Shown here: positions 45,300 through 54,291 of the stretch, one piece after another
How positions within the stretch are numbered: position 1 is the stretch's first letter
Layout of the letters: each line of letters opens with the position of its first letter
NCBI RefSeq assembly: GCF_900104665.1
Contig: NZ_LT629969.1
Coordinates: 310,001-374,000, forward strand
Origin: Traorella massiliensis
GTDB lineage: Bacteria > Bacillota_I > Bacilli_A > Erysipelotrichales > Erysipelotrichaceae
Length of the DNA: 64,000 bases
Direction: 5' to 3'
The notes under the pieces: generated by a model
What the model saw: the letters and a program-made list of their open reading frames with translations, nothing else
What the model was told of the DNA's origin: nothing
The model's database searches: none
Position numbers and translations under genes: made by a program

Positions 45300-46247
45300 A
45301 TGAAGCAGAAAATCTTACTTGATCAGCATTTTAAGAATATCTTAAGGAACAAGCTGATCCTTGCTTATATCATGAAGGACAATCTTGATGAATATGCAAA
45401 TTCCTCTATCGGTGAAATCATGAAATGCATCGAGCCTCAAGGAGATGTCCCTTTACATACGCATCTTATTTCTGGACATCGCAATGAGAACAATGAAGAT
45501 GATGTCAGTGTTGTCTTCGATTCGCTTGTCTATGCATCCCTGCCCCATAATAAAGGAAGGATCGCCATGATCATCAATCTGGAAGCACAGGGTGAACTGA
45601 AAGGAAGAAGCCATGTCTTAAGCAGAGCCAACTACTACAATTCCCGCAATGTATCGATGCAGGTGAATGAGTTCTTCGACCATGCGCAGTATGACGATAT
45701 CGTGAAGGTGGTATCGATCTGGATCGTGTTCAATGCCCCCAAGCATAAGCAAAACTGCATCAACCGCTACCGGATGGTGGAGGAGCATATTATCGGGAAT
45801 GCGTGCGAGGAGGAAAAATATTTTGATAAGCAGCAGATCCTTGTGCTATACTTAGGGTATAAGGAAAGCGAATATATTTCGATGAACATCCTAAGGATAT
45901 TGGCAGATAATGGGATGGACTATGAAACAAAGAATGAGGCATTAGAGAAGTACGATATAAGGCTTAAGGGCGGACTGGCAAAGGAGGTAAGAAGCATGTG
46001 CGACTATGGAGATTATGTAGAGAAGATGGGCACAGAGAAAGGCTTGCAGAAAGGGATTGCTCAGGGATTACAGAGAGGAATATTACAAGGCAAGGAAGAA
46101 GAAAGGATCAATAGTACTTTAAATGCTATTCAAAGCTTAATGAAGACCTTGAAGCTGGGTGTTGATGAAGCGATGGATGCTTTGCAGATACCTGCTGATA
46201 AGAAGACTTATTATTTAGAATTGTTGAAAAATGATAGGGTTCAATAA
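45300..46247 (+). CDS. Rpn-family PD-(D/E)XK nuclease / transposase-like
   Basis: The product has 315 residues with TAGGAGG before ATG 45300. The N-terminal half has the PD-(D/E)XK pattern: an Asp in VVFDSLVYAS and the ExQ core in MIINLEAQGEL. The C-terminal half is helical with a KGLQKGIAQGLQRGILQGKE repeat and an EAMDALQIP end, common in Rpn proteins. E. coli Rpn proteins are nucleases that promote RecA-independent recombination. The gene stands alone, and its codon use is slightly richer in GC than its neighbours. Its role here is unknown. Confidence 0.85.
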   Translation: MKQKILLDQHFKNILRNKLILAYIMKDNLDEYANSSIGEIMKCIEPQGDVPLHTHLISGHRNENNEDDVSVVFDSLVYASLPHNKGRIAMIINLEAQGELKGRSHVLSRANYYNSRNVSMQVNEFFDHAQYDDIVKVVSIWIVFNAPKHKQNCINRYRMVEEHIIGNACEEEKYFDKQQILVLYLGYKESEYISMNILRILADNGMDYETKNEALEKYDIRLKGGLAKEVRSMCDYGDYVEKMGTEKGLQKGIAQGLQRGILQGKEEERINSTLNAIQSLMKTLKLGVDEAMDALQIPADKKTYYLELLKNDRVQ

Positions 46248-46556
46248 ATAGATATCGTGGAGTTAGAACGGACTAAAAGAGATAGAAAAATATGCAAATA
46301 AATTTGAACTTGTTGAATCAAATTGCTATGAAGTTTCAGTGATGAATAGGAAAATTAAAAAAGTTTAAGGGCTAGTCAATAGCCCTTTTTGTAATTTATT
46401 TTCAAATTATTGATAAAAAATTTCACAAAATGACAATATTTTCCAATTTGTATCCTGATTTTATGTAAAAAAAGTGATGTAAAATAAATAAATTTTGAAT
46501 AACATCATTTTATGGGTGATTTTTTTTACTAAATAAGGTAAAATAGATATAGTTAT
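46248..46556 (+). other. Gap with a gene-tail remnant and terminator
   Basis: A plus-strand frame about 46273-46368 reads LKEIEKYANKFELVESNCYE and ends VMNRKIKKV. It has no start codon and follows a stop, so it looks like the end of a lost gene. At 46367-46390, AAGGGCTA and TAGCCCTT pair around a 5-nt loop, followed by TTT, a good terminator. Nothing else was seen before 46557. Confidence 0.45.
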
Positions 46557-46583
46557 GTGAATTATCAAACTGGAGGAAGTAAT

Positions 46584-47738
46584 ATGGTAAACGAACGAGA
46601 TGAAGTGATGGAAGAAAAGGATTTTGATGCTGATATCAAGCTGCGTGAGGCTTTGATCGAAGAAGTGAAAAATCTTGATGTTTCTTCAGACTGGAATGCT
46701 GTTGTCCGTGAAATCTCTAATTTGAAGAGAAGATGGAAGCGCATTTCATATTGGGAATCTGTATATGAAGATCAGCTGGAAGAAAACTTTGAAAAAGCAA
46801 TCGATGATCTTTATGTGAAACGCAGTGAAGTTTTTGAAAATGTAAAAAAAGTGAAAGAGGATTTAATAGAAAAAGCCCGTCAGCTAGCTGTTACGGAAAA
46901 CTGGAATCAAACAACAGAACAGATGAATGAGCTGATGCGTCAGTGGAAGGCTGCAGGGTCTGCAGGCAAAGAAGATGATGCTTTATGGGAAACTTTTAAT
47001 GGTATTCGTCAGAAATTTTTTGAAGATAAGCACCAGTATTTTGAAGATATGAAGAGTCGCTTTGAAGATGCTCGTAAAGTGAAGCAGGAACTTATTGAAA
47101 AGGCTGCTGCTTTGGCAGATTCTGTGGAATGGCAGAAAGCAAGCAATCAGTTTAAAGAATTGATGGATCAGTGGAAAGCTGCTGGAAGTGCAGGCAGAGG
47201 CCATGAAGATCGTCTTTGGAATGAATTTAATGAAAGCCGCCAAAAATTTTATGAAAGAAGAAATCAGCATTATACGGAACTTCATGCTCAACAAAAAGAA
47301 AGTTATGCTGCTAAAAAAGCTTTAATTGCAAAAGCACAAGAGATTCTGGCAGAAAATGATTTCTCAAAGGAAAATACGGATAAGATGAAAGAATTAAATC
47401 AGCAGTGGAAAGCAGCTGGATTCTGTGGAAAAGATCGTGAAGATCAGATCTGGAGCGAATTTAGAGCTGTGATGGATGAATACTTTGCTGGTTTGAAGGA
47501 GTTGAATGAGCAGAAACATCAGCAATGGCGTCAGAGAATGATGGAAAACCGCAGACGTAAACAAGATTTGATTGCTAATCAGAAAAGACAAGTAAAACGT
47601 ATGCAGGATGAGTTAGTGGGTCTGTTAAGTCAGCGTGAGTATGATGACATGGTAGAGCGTATTGAAGATAAAAAAGATTTTATTGCTGAGCTGGAAGAAC
47701 AGCTATCAGAAATGGATCAGGCTTTAAATGAAGAATAA
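46584..47738 (+). CDS. DUF349 repeat protein
   Basis: The product is 384 residues from ATG 46584 with TGGAGG in front; the frame opens at 46557. Four DUF349 units are visible, three of them with the motif LMRQWKAAGSAGKEDD, LMDQWKAAGSAGRGHED or LNQQWKAAGFCGKDRED followed by LW or IW and a helix. The rest is charged coiled coil. There is no signal peptide, so it is cytoplasmic. DUF349 proteins are of unknown biochemical role and may bind nucleic acid. It is monocistronic. Confidence 0.85.
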   Translation: MVNERDEVMEEKDFDADIKLREALIEEVKNLDVSSDWNAVVREISNLKRRWKRISYWESVYEDQLEENFEKAIDDLYVKRSEVFENVKKVKEDLIEKARQLAVTENWNQTTEQMNELMRQWKAAGSAGKEDDALWETFNGIRQKFFEDKHQYFEDMKSRFEDARKVKQELIEKAAALADSVEWQKASNQFKELMDQWKAAGSAGRGHEDRLWNEFNESRQKFYERRNQHYTELHAQQKESYAAKKALIAKAQEILAENDFSKENTDKMKELNQQWKAAGFCGKDREDQIWSEFRAVMDEYFAGLKELNEQKHQQWRQRMMENRRRKQDLIANQKRQVKRMQDELVGLLSQREYDDMVERIEDKKDFIAELEEQLSEMDQALNEE

Positions 47739-47743
47739 TTAAG

Positions 47744-47766
47744 GCAGTCTTAGACTGCTTTTCTTA
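47744..47766 (+). terminator. Terminator after DUF349 gene
   Basis: GCAGTC-TTA-GACTGC followed by TTTTCTT. Confidence 0.85.
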
Positions 47767-47789
47767 TGAATTGAAAGGAATTGAAAACT

Positions 47790-48347
47790 ATGAGTGAAGA
47801 AGAAAAGATGAATCAAGGTGAATGGTATGATGCCAATAATGATGCAGTTTTAATAAAAAAAAGAGAAAAAGCAATGGATTTGTGTTTTATATATAATCAA
47901 ATAAAACCAAGTGATCTTCAACAAAGAAATAAAATATTATATGAATTATTGGGGTATGAACCACAAAATTTAACACTTTTGAGTCCTTTTATGTGTGATT
48001 ATGGTCAGCATATTCGTTTTGGAAAAGATGTTTTTGTCAATATCAATAGTTATTTTATGGATGGTGCAGAAATCGTGATTGGTGATCATGTATTCATAGG
48101 TCCTTCTTGTGGGTTTTATACAGCGATGCATCCGCTAGATGCTTCATCAAGAAATCAGGGGTTAGAAAAAGCTTTACCGATTCATATTGAAGATGATGTT
48201 TGGATCGGTGCAAATGTGGTCATATTGCCAGGCGTTACGATTGGCAAAGGTAGCGTAATTGCGGCAGGAAGCGTCATTACTCATGATGTAGAAGCCTACT
48301 CGTTGGCAGCAGGTGTGCCAGCAAAAATTATGAAAAAACTTTTATAA
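47790..48347 (+). CDS. Maltose/galactoside O-acetyltransferase-like
   Basis: The product is 185 residues from ATG 47790; a TTG at 47781 is in frame. The N-terminal cap is that of Maa/NodL proteins (SEEEKMNQGEWYDANNDAVL). The left-handed beta helix hexapeptides follow, with the catalytic His in FYTAMHPLDA and the CoA site IEDDVWIGANVVILPGVTIG. The family moves acetyl from acetyl-CoA to sugars, perhaps for detoxification. A MarR promoter begins four bases after its stop. Confidence 0.88.
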   Translation: MSEEEKMNQGEWYDANNDAVLIKKREKAMDLCFIYNQIKPSDLQQRNKILYELLGYEPQNLTLLSPFMCDYGQHIRFGKDVFVNINSYFMDGAEIVIGDHVFIGPSCGFYTAMHPLDASSRNQGLEKALPIHIEDDVWIGANVVILPGVTIGKGSVIAAGSVITHDVEAYSLAAGVPAKIMKKLL

Positions 48348-48350
48348 ATA

Positions 48351-48406
48351 TTGACAAAGAAAATTTACAGGATTATAGTTAGTATGCTAATTATTAGTAT
48401 GCTAAT
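48351..48406 (+). promoter_or_regulatory. Promoter with two MarR-type operators
   Basis: TTGACA (48351-48356), 17 bases and TATAGT (48374-48379). Two near-palindromes of 14 bases, GTTAGTATGCTAAT (48378-48391) and ATTAGTATGCTAAT (48393-48406), lie in tandem 15 bases apart, over the start point and up to the ribosome site. This fits autorepression by two MarR dimers. Confidence 0.85.
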
Positions 48407-48418
48407 GGAGGAGAAAAA

Positions 48419-48847
48419 ATGAGATTACCTTTTTATATGCTCATGTTTAAGGTGTTTCATGCTCAACGTAATCGGATGCGAAAGGACATGCTTCAATTTC
48501 AGCTTGCTCCAGGACAGCCAAAAGTTTTACGATACATCTCGGCTCATAGCGAGTGTATGCTGAAAGAAATTGCGGAAGAGTGTGATGTATCAGCAGCTAC
48601 GGTCAGTAAGATCTTGAATTCGCTAGAAGAAAAAAAGATGCTTCATCGGCGGATCGATCCGGAAAATAAGCGAGCTTATCAGCTGCGGATTACAGAAAAA
48701 GGTCAGCAGGCTTTAGATTTATGGAATGAACACTGTATAAAAGTGGATAACATATCATTAAAAGGATTTAGTGATGAAGAAAAAAAACTATTTTGGGATT
48801 TTTTAGAGCGGATGTATGAGAATCTGACTGGAAAAGATATACGATAA
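48419..48847 (+). CDS. MarR-family repressor
   Basis: The product has 142 residues with GGAGGAG before ATG. The winged helix is clear: MLKEIAEECDVSAATVSKIL, NSLEEKKMLHRRIDPENKR and the wing AYQLRITEKG. Flanking helices make the dimer. It leads an operon with two ABC half-transporters and has two operator copies in its own promoter. Release by a drug-like ligand is the usual mode. Confidence 0.92.
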   Translation: MRLPFYMLMFKVFHAQRNRMRKDMLQFQLAPGQPKVLRYISAHSECMLKEIAEECDVSAATVSKILNSLEEKKMLHRRIDPENKRAYQLRITEKGQQALDLWNEHCIKVDNISLKGFSDEEKKLFWDFLERMYENLTGKDIR

Positions 48848-48862
48848 GGGGGAGTTTAGCGA

Positions 48863-50593
48863 ATGTTGAAAAGTCTTATACCTTATATGGATAAATATCG
48901 AAAGTATTTATTCATTAGTTGTTTTTGTGTTATTGCAGAAACGATCTTTGAACTGATCATTCCACTTCTGATGGCTGATATCATTGATATCGGTGTTGCG
49001 AATGGTGATACAGCTTATATTATCAATCGAGGAATCATCATGATTGTTTGTGCACTTATTGCTTTAGTATTAGGGAATATGTATGCCAAGTATGCTGCAA
49101 TGGCTGGGCAGGGCTTTGGCAGTGAACTGAGAAGAGCGGAATTTATGAAAGTTCAGAATTTTTCTTTCAAGAATACCGATCATTTTTCAGGATCATCACT
49201 CATTACCCGATTAACAAGTGATATTACGATCCTGCAAAATGCGATTTGTAATAGTATTCGTCCGATCGTTCGTTCACCTGTCATGCTTTTAATGGCATTA
49301 TTTTTAACGTTTACCATTAATGCAAAGCTGGCAGCTGTATTTTTGATTGCTACACCGATTCTTGGTATTGGCCTTTTTTTCATTGTAAATAAGGTAGGAC
49401 CTCTTTATCGTTTGATGCAATCAAGCATTGATCAGGTAAATACGGTCGTGCAAGAAAATATGAATGCTATTCGAGCTGTAAAAGCTTATGTGCGAGAAGA
49501 ATATGAAGAAGATAAATTTTCTAAGATCAATGAAACATTAAAAGTAAATAGTGAAAAGTCATTCCGTACATCTGTTTGGAATATGCCATTATTTCAGTTT
49601 GTCATGTATGGAACGATTGTCTGCATCATTTATTTTGGCGGTCAGATGATTTTTTCCAATGAAATGAAAGTAGGAGAACTGACGGGCTTTTTAAGCTATG
49701 TCTTACAGATCTTAAATTCTTTGATGCTTATTTCAAATGTATTTTTAATGATAACAAGATCAATTGCCAGTGCTGAACGTATCATCGAAGTTTTAGATGA
49801 AGTGCCTGATATCCAGGATTCATCCAATCTTTCATTGAAAGTTCAAAGCGGGCGTGTAGAATTTAAAAATGTATATTTTAAATATAAAGAAGAAGCAGAG
49901 GAATATGTTTTAAGCGATATTAATTTGACGATTCCTGCAGGATCTACGATTGGTATACTCGGAGGAACGGGGGCTGCTAAGACTTCATTGGTACAACTGA
50001 TACCTCGTCTGTATGATGTCAGCAAGGGAGAGGTTTTGGTTGATGGTCATAATGTAAAAGATTATTCAGTGGAACATATTCGTGATGCAGTGGGCATGGT
50101 CTTACAGAAGAATACACTTTTCAGTGGTACGATTCGGGAAAACCTTTGCTGGGGAAATGAAAATGCCAGTGATGATGAAATTAAATGGGCGTGTCGTATT
50201 GCCTGTGCCGATGAATTTGTTCAACAGTTTCCTGATGGTTATGAAACGATGATCGATCAGGGTGGTGTCAATGTATCCGGAGGACAGAAACAGCGTTTGT
50301 GTATTGCCAGAGCTCTTTTAAAAAAGCCGAAGGTTCTTATTCTGGATGATTCAACAAGTGCAGTAGATACCGCAACAGAAGCAAGTATTCAAGAAGGATT
50401 AGCTTCTTTAAAAGATACGACAAAGATCATTATTGCACAAAGGGTTACTTCGGTTCAAAATGCAGATCAGATCGTAATCATCGATGATGGCAGGATTCAT
50501 GCGATAGGAACTCATGAACAATTATTGAAAGAAGATTCTATCTATCAGGATATTTACTATTCACAAATGGAAGGAGCTGGTTTCCATGGCTAG
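48863..50593 (+). CDS. ABC multidrug exporter half-transporter, degenerate ATPase site
   Basis: The product has 576 residues: a six-helix membrane domain, then an ATPase. Walker A is GGTGAAKTS, the signature VSGGQKQR, and Walker B VLILDDSTSAVD with Asp in place of the catalytic Glu. This is the degenerate half of heterodimeric exporters such as TM287/TM288 and BmrCD. The start lies 15 bases after the MarR stop, and the end overlaps the partner by eight bases. Confidence 0.92.
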   Translation: MLKSLIPYMDKYRKYLFISCFCVIAETIFELIIPLLMADIIDIGVANGDTAYIINRGIIMIVCALIALVLGNMYAKYAAMAGQGFGSELRRAEFMKVQNFSFKNTDHFSGSSLITRLTSDITILQNAICNSIRPIVRSPVMLLMALFLTFTINAKLAAVFLIATPILGIGLFFIVNKVGPLYRLMQSSIDQVNTVVQENMNAIRAVKAYVREEYEEDKFSKINETLKVNSEKSFRTSVWNMPLFQFVMYGTIVCIIYFGGQMIFSNEMKVGELTGFLSYVLQILNSLMLISNVFLMITRSIASAERIIEVLDEVPDIQDSSNLSLKVQSGRVEFKNVYFKYKEEAEEYVLSDINLTIPAGSTIGILGGTGAAKTSLVQLIPRLYDVSKGEVLVDGHNVKDYSVEHIRDAVGMVLQKNTLFSGTIRENLCWGNENASDDEIKWACRIACADEFVQQFPDGYETMIDQGGVNVSGGQKQRLCIARALLKKPKVLILDDSTSAVDTATEASIQEGLASLKDTTKIIIAQRVTSVQNADQIVIIDDGRIHAIGTHEQLLKEDSIYQDIYYSQMEGAGFHG

Positions 50594-52442
50594 ACAGATA
50601 ACAACCGCTAAACCTAAAGATATGAAAAAGACTTTGCTCTCTTTCCTGCAATATATGGGACACTATAAGTATTCTTTATTTGTTGTGGGTATATTTGTCA
50701 TTATCAGTACAGGGGTGAATCTTTGGGGAACATTTCAAATCAGAACGGTAGTCAATGATTATATTTTAGCCTTAGATGCTCAAGGTTTTATTCGTTTTGT
50801 GATGTTAATGGCAATTGTTTATGCATTAGGGGCATTGTCAACAGCCATTTATAAACAGCTGATGGTTCATACAGCTCAGAAAATTGTTAAGGATATCCGC
50901 CAGGATCTGTTCAATAAGATGCAGAAACTGCCATTAAAATATTTTGATTCAAATGCGCATGGTGATCTGATGAGCCGTTTTACCAATGATTTGGATACCG
51001 TTCAGGATGCTATGAATAACTGCTTTGATAACCTGATTCAAAGCTTTATGATGATCACCGGAACACTGATCCTGATCTTTGTATTAAACTGGCAGTTATC
51101 AGTCATTGTTTTGATCAGTATGATTTTCATGTATTTCTTAATTCAATATTTTAGCCGTCGTAGTCGTTATTACTTTAAACGTCAACAAAAGGCATTAGGA
51201 AATCTCAATGGTTTTATTGAAGAAATGGTCAATGGTGTCAAGGTAGTAAAAGTCTTTAATCATGAAGAAAAGAATTTAGAAGAGTTTGATAAACGAAACC
51301 ACGTTCTTTTAGATGCAGCCGTAAAAGCTTTGCGTTATTCAGGCAAGACAATTCCAACCGTTGTCAGTATTTCCTATATCAATTATGCGATCGTTGCCTG
51401 TGTAGGTGGCTTTATGGCCATTGGCGGTTTGATCGATTTAGGAAGTCTTTCTTCTTATTTAGTATTTGTAAGACAGACAGCTCTGCCAATCAATCAGTTT
51501 ACGCAGCAATTAAATTTCTTGCTGGCTGCCATGGCCGGAGCTGAAAGAATTTTTGAGATGATGGCCGAAAAAGAAGAAATTGATGAAGGCAAAGTAACCT
51601 TGACCTGTGTTGAAGAAAAAGAAGGGCAGTTAAGTGCCTGCTCCTATTATACGGGCAAATGGGCCTGGAAACACCCACGTCCTGACAATACGTATGAATT
51701 GATTCCTTTGCGTGGAGATGTGCGTTTCCATGATGTGGAATTTGGCTACGACAGTGATCATATGATCTTAAAAAAGATATCCTTATTTGCGAAACCAGGA
51801 CAAAAAATTGCTTTTGTCGGCAGTACAGGCGCAGGTAAGACAACAATTACAAATCTGATCAATCGTTTCTATGATGTTCAAAAGGGAAGCATTACCTATG
51901 ATGGTATTGATGTACGATTGATAAAGAAAGCAGATTTGCGAAAATCCATTTCTATCGTTTTACAGGATACGCATTTATTTACAGGAACGATTGCCGATAA
52001 TATTCGTTACGGAAAATTAGATGCTTCGATGGATGAAGTCATTGCAGCTGCAAAACTGGCGAATGCACACAGCTTTATCAAACGATTGCCGAATGGCTAT
52101 AATACGATGTTAACAAGCGATGGTGCAAATCTTTCACAAGGACAGCGGCAGTTATTGGCGATTGCTCGTGCTGCGATTGCTAATCCTCCGGTTTTGATCT
52201 TAGATGAAGCAACAAGTTCGATTGATACTCGAACAGAAAAACTGATTGAAAAAGGTATGGATCGTTTGATGGAGAATCGAACCGTGTTTGTTATTGCCCA
52301 CCGTTTGTCGACTGTTCGAAATTCAGCGGCCATTATGGTACTAGATCATGGTAAAATCATAGAAAGAGGCAGTCATGAAGAACTGCTTGAACAAAAAGGA
52401 AGATATTATCAGCTTTATACCGGACAGTTTGAATTGGAATAA
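50586..52442 (+). CDS. ABC multidrug exporter half-transporter, catalytic partner
   Basis: The product has 618 residues with the membrane domain and an ATPase with Walker A GSTGAGKTT, signature LSQGQRQ and Walker B VLILDEATSSIDTRTE, the catalytic Glu present. An extra stretch of about 45 residues (ACSYYTGKWAWKHPRPDN) lies between the two domains, as in relatives of BmrD type. With the MarR gene and the degenerate half it forms a complete drug exporter operon. The stop is only 35 bases from the right end of the IS element, which may have displaced the native terminator. Confidence 0.92.
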   Translation: MARQITTAKPKDMKKTLLSFLQYMGHYKYSLFVVGIFVIISTGVNLWGTFQIRTVVNDYILALDAQGFIRFVMLMAIVYALGALSTAIYKQLMVHTAQKIVKDIRQDLFNKMQKLPLKYFDSNAHGDLMSRFTNDLDTVQDAMNNCFDNLIQSFMMITGTLILIFVLNWQLSVIVLISMIFMYFLIQYFSRRSRYYFKRQQKALGNLNGFIEEMVNGVKVVKVFNHEEKNLEEFDKRNHVLLDAAVKALRYSGKTIPTVVSISYINYAIVACVGGFMAIGGLIDLGSLSSYLVFVRQTALPINQFTQQLNFLLAAMAGAERIFEMMAEKEEIDEGKVTLTCVEEKEGQLSACSYYTGKWAWKHPRPDNTYELIPLRGDVRFHDVEFGYDSDHMILKKISLFAKPGQKIAFVGSTGAGKTTITNLINRFYDVQKGSITYDGIDVRLIKKADLRKSISIVLQDTHLFTGTIADNIRYGKLDASMDEVIAAAKLANAHSFIKRLPNGYNTMLTSDGANLSQGQRQLLAIARAAIANPPVLILDEATSSIDTRTEKLIEKGMDRLMENRTVFVIAHRLSTVRNSAAIMVLDHGKIIERGSHEELLEQKGRYYQLYTGQFELE

Positions 52443-52477
52443 AAAAAGATTTATTAGTTCGGGTCTACCGGTTTTTA

Positions 52478-52725
52478 CAAGAAAATGATTTTGTAACCAA
52501 AATCATATGCAAATAAGCGACTCCCTATCTGCATACCCACCTGCCTTTCTAGCGGCGTGGTTCCACCGGCACCTTCACATCTCCTTCTTTTGCTCCTCTC
52601 TGAAGCGTAAGGCATTGGCGAAATGTTCCAGTGTCAGCTTATTATTTTTTTCTGGCAGGATTCCATCCCTTTGCCATGCTTCCATCTTCCAGTGAATCGC
52701 ATGACTGCCGGGTCCTGCTTCTTTT
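52478..52725 (-). ncRNA. Candidate omega RNA (reRNA) of the IS element
   Basis: The 248 bases between the tnpB stop and the right end hold no gene but are almost unchanged between the two copies, including the region kept in the deleted copy. This is where TnpB guide RNAs of IS200/IS605 elements lie. The guide would be read from the bases just beyond 52478 on the minus strand. No transcript evidence is available. Confidence 0.45.
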
Positions 52726-54073
52726 CTATCTGAACAGGCATAAATAGGGAGTTCTCTGACATTCCTCCAATGTCGCTTTCCCCAGATCCCTGATCACTTC
52801 TTTCCATTCCCTGTATTCATGATATTCGTTCGGTATCCTTTCCCGGTACCCTTCTCCCCTCCTTGCAATCACATACGCTGCACTGTGGTGGATGCTTAGC
52901 CCTAGCCGCTTCGCATATTTCAGCTTCCCGATCTGCGTTGTGTGCCTTGGATCCACCTTCCTTAAATATACTCCTTTTTCCATGCATTTCCTTTCGATCT
53001 TCTCCTCCAGCCTCTTATATGCAAATGTTCCCAGCATCCGGTTATAGTTCCTGTCCCTGTACAGGCTCTCTTCTTTCTTCCTCTCGAATTCTAAATCTTC
53101 CATGATCAGATTCTTTTTCTTGCCCGCACATTCCTCTACGATCCGTTTCACTGCCACATACCTTTCATATTCCCTCTGGTTCCTTGTTCCTCTTTCTTTC
53201 AATGGAATCCTCCATGCCTTTACCAGATTCCCTTTTCTGTCGGTTTCTGCCAGCGCTATATGATCCCTGTTGATATCCATTCCGATACTTCCTCTGCCGG
53301 ATGGTAATACCGGCTCGCCAGGATATTCAGCAATTGCTTTGATGATAAAATATTCTCCATGATCATACAGCTCATACGCAATGGCCTTCCCGGGAGTATT
53401 GTGCTTCATTCTTACTGCTCTTTCTATATGCTCCCTGTGCTGATGAAAAACAACCGGCATCCTTATTTCCTGTCTGATTCCCCGGTAGACAAGAATCCCT
53501 TCATCGATATGATATTTGAAAAGATTATTGCCGTACTTTCCCTGCCTTCTTCCGCAGATCAGCATCCTTTTTCTGCTTTTCTCCTGTTAACCGATACTTT
53601 AATAGTTTGATCTGATTCTTCAGATTCTTTATTTTAGGATCGATCACAGTTGCTTCATACAGATCGTCCTTTTCTGCAGTACCATGCAGTTTCGTTTTCC
53701 GGATCATCTTTTCCTTTTCACAGATGACCTTTTCCAGTTCCGTTTCCTTTTCTCTGATCTTCATTCCGATCCTATTCATTCTTTTATCTGTTTTCTGGAT
53801 CAGTTTTTTATTCAAGGCAGCATTAGCCTTTAGCAGGGCCTTGGCTTCATGGACAGCAGACAGAGGGATATAGTCATTGAGATGAAACTGCTTTTTAAGA
53901 AGCTGATGAAGCTCGCTGTCCTTAAACGAGGCTCCCTTATAGGCACGATCGTAAAGACATTTATAGGCCTTATGAAGGACACGGTTATAGACATCAAGAT
54001 CATGAAGAACGGTGTTCTTCAGATCAGGGAATTCTCGGTAATAGAAACGGTTGGAAAGAGAAAAGACTTTCAT
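52726..54073 (-). pseudogene. tnpB: tnpB-like gene, split by a frameshift
   Basis: ATG 54073 (AAGGAGG in front) opens about 180 codons of the helical N-terminus (MKVFSLSNRFYYREFPDL), which stop at 53525. A second frame overlapping at 53525-53565 continues to 52726 with the RuvC part: GMDINRDHIAL (first Asp) and LIMEDLEFERKK (Glu). A one-base change near an AAAAA run at about 53563-53568 would join them. The third motif reads GLSIHHSAAYVIARRG: the Asp of the usual DxNAA is replaced by His, as in one known TnpB-like subgroup. The zinc-ribbon Cys pairs are absent. Either the gene is dead or it is read by frameshifting. Confidence 0.82.
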
Positions 54074-54252
54074 GATGCCTCCTTGACAGAAATGAGATGT
54101 TTTGTACATATATTATATCATATTAATAACTATAATGATACTATAATTTCAAATTGATGATATATATTATCATAACATAAATCACACTTAACTTTTTTTA
54201 TTTTCTTTCATCATCTTTCTATCAATCAAAAATGAAATTTCCTAATATATAA

Positions 54253-54290
54253 AAAAAGAGTCATCTTAGATATCTAAAATGACTCTTTTT
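54253..54290 (-). terminator. Terminator of the peptidase/amidohydrolase operon
   Basis: A 12-bp stem (54253-54264 with 54279-54290) extends inward through TTAGATATCTAA with one mismatch, and has T5 on both strands. It lies directly after the amidohydrolase stop at 54292. The rest of the gap from 54110 is AT-rich with nothing else seen. Confidence 0.9.
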
Positions 54291-54291
54291 G

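Larger units (their letters stand above)
52478..54110 (-). mobile_element. IS605-type element with tnpB only (IS1341-like)
   Basis: The right end is at 52478, where identity with the copy at 7086-7779 stops; the hairpin ATGATTTT/AAAATCAT (52485-52492 and 52499-52506, loop GTAACC) is the right-end structure. The element carries tnpB but no tnpA, so it needs a transposase in trans. The left end is not fixed: the other copy lacks it, and I could not identify a hairpin beyond 54073, so 54110 is a guess. The copies are inverted, right ends facing each other across 44.7 kb. Confidence 0.8.

Noticed and set aside
53849-54157. Plus-strand 102-codon frame
   Set aside because: It is antisense to tnpB and has no start signal.
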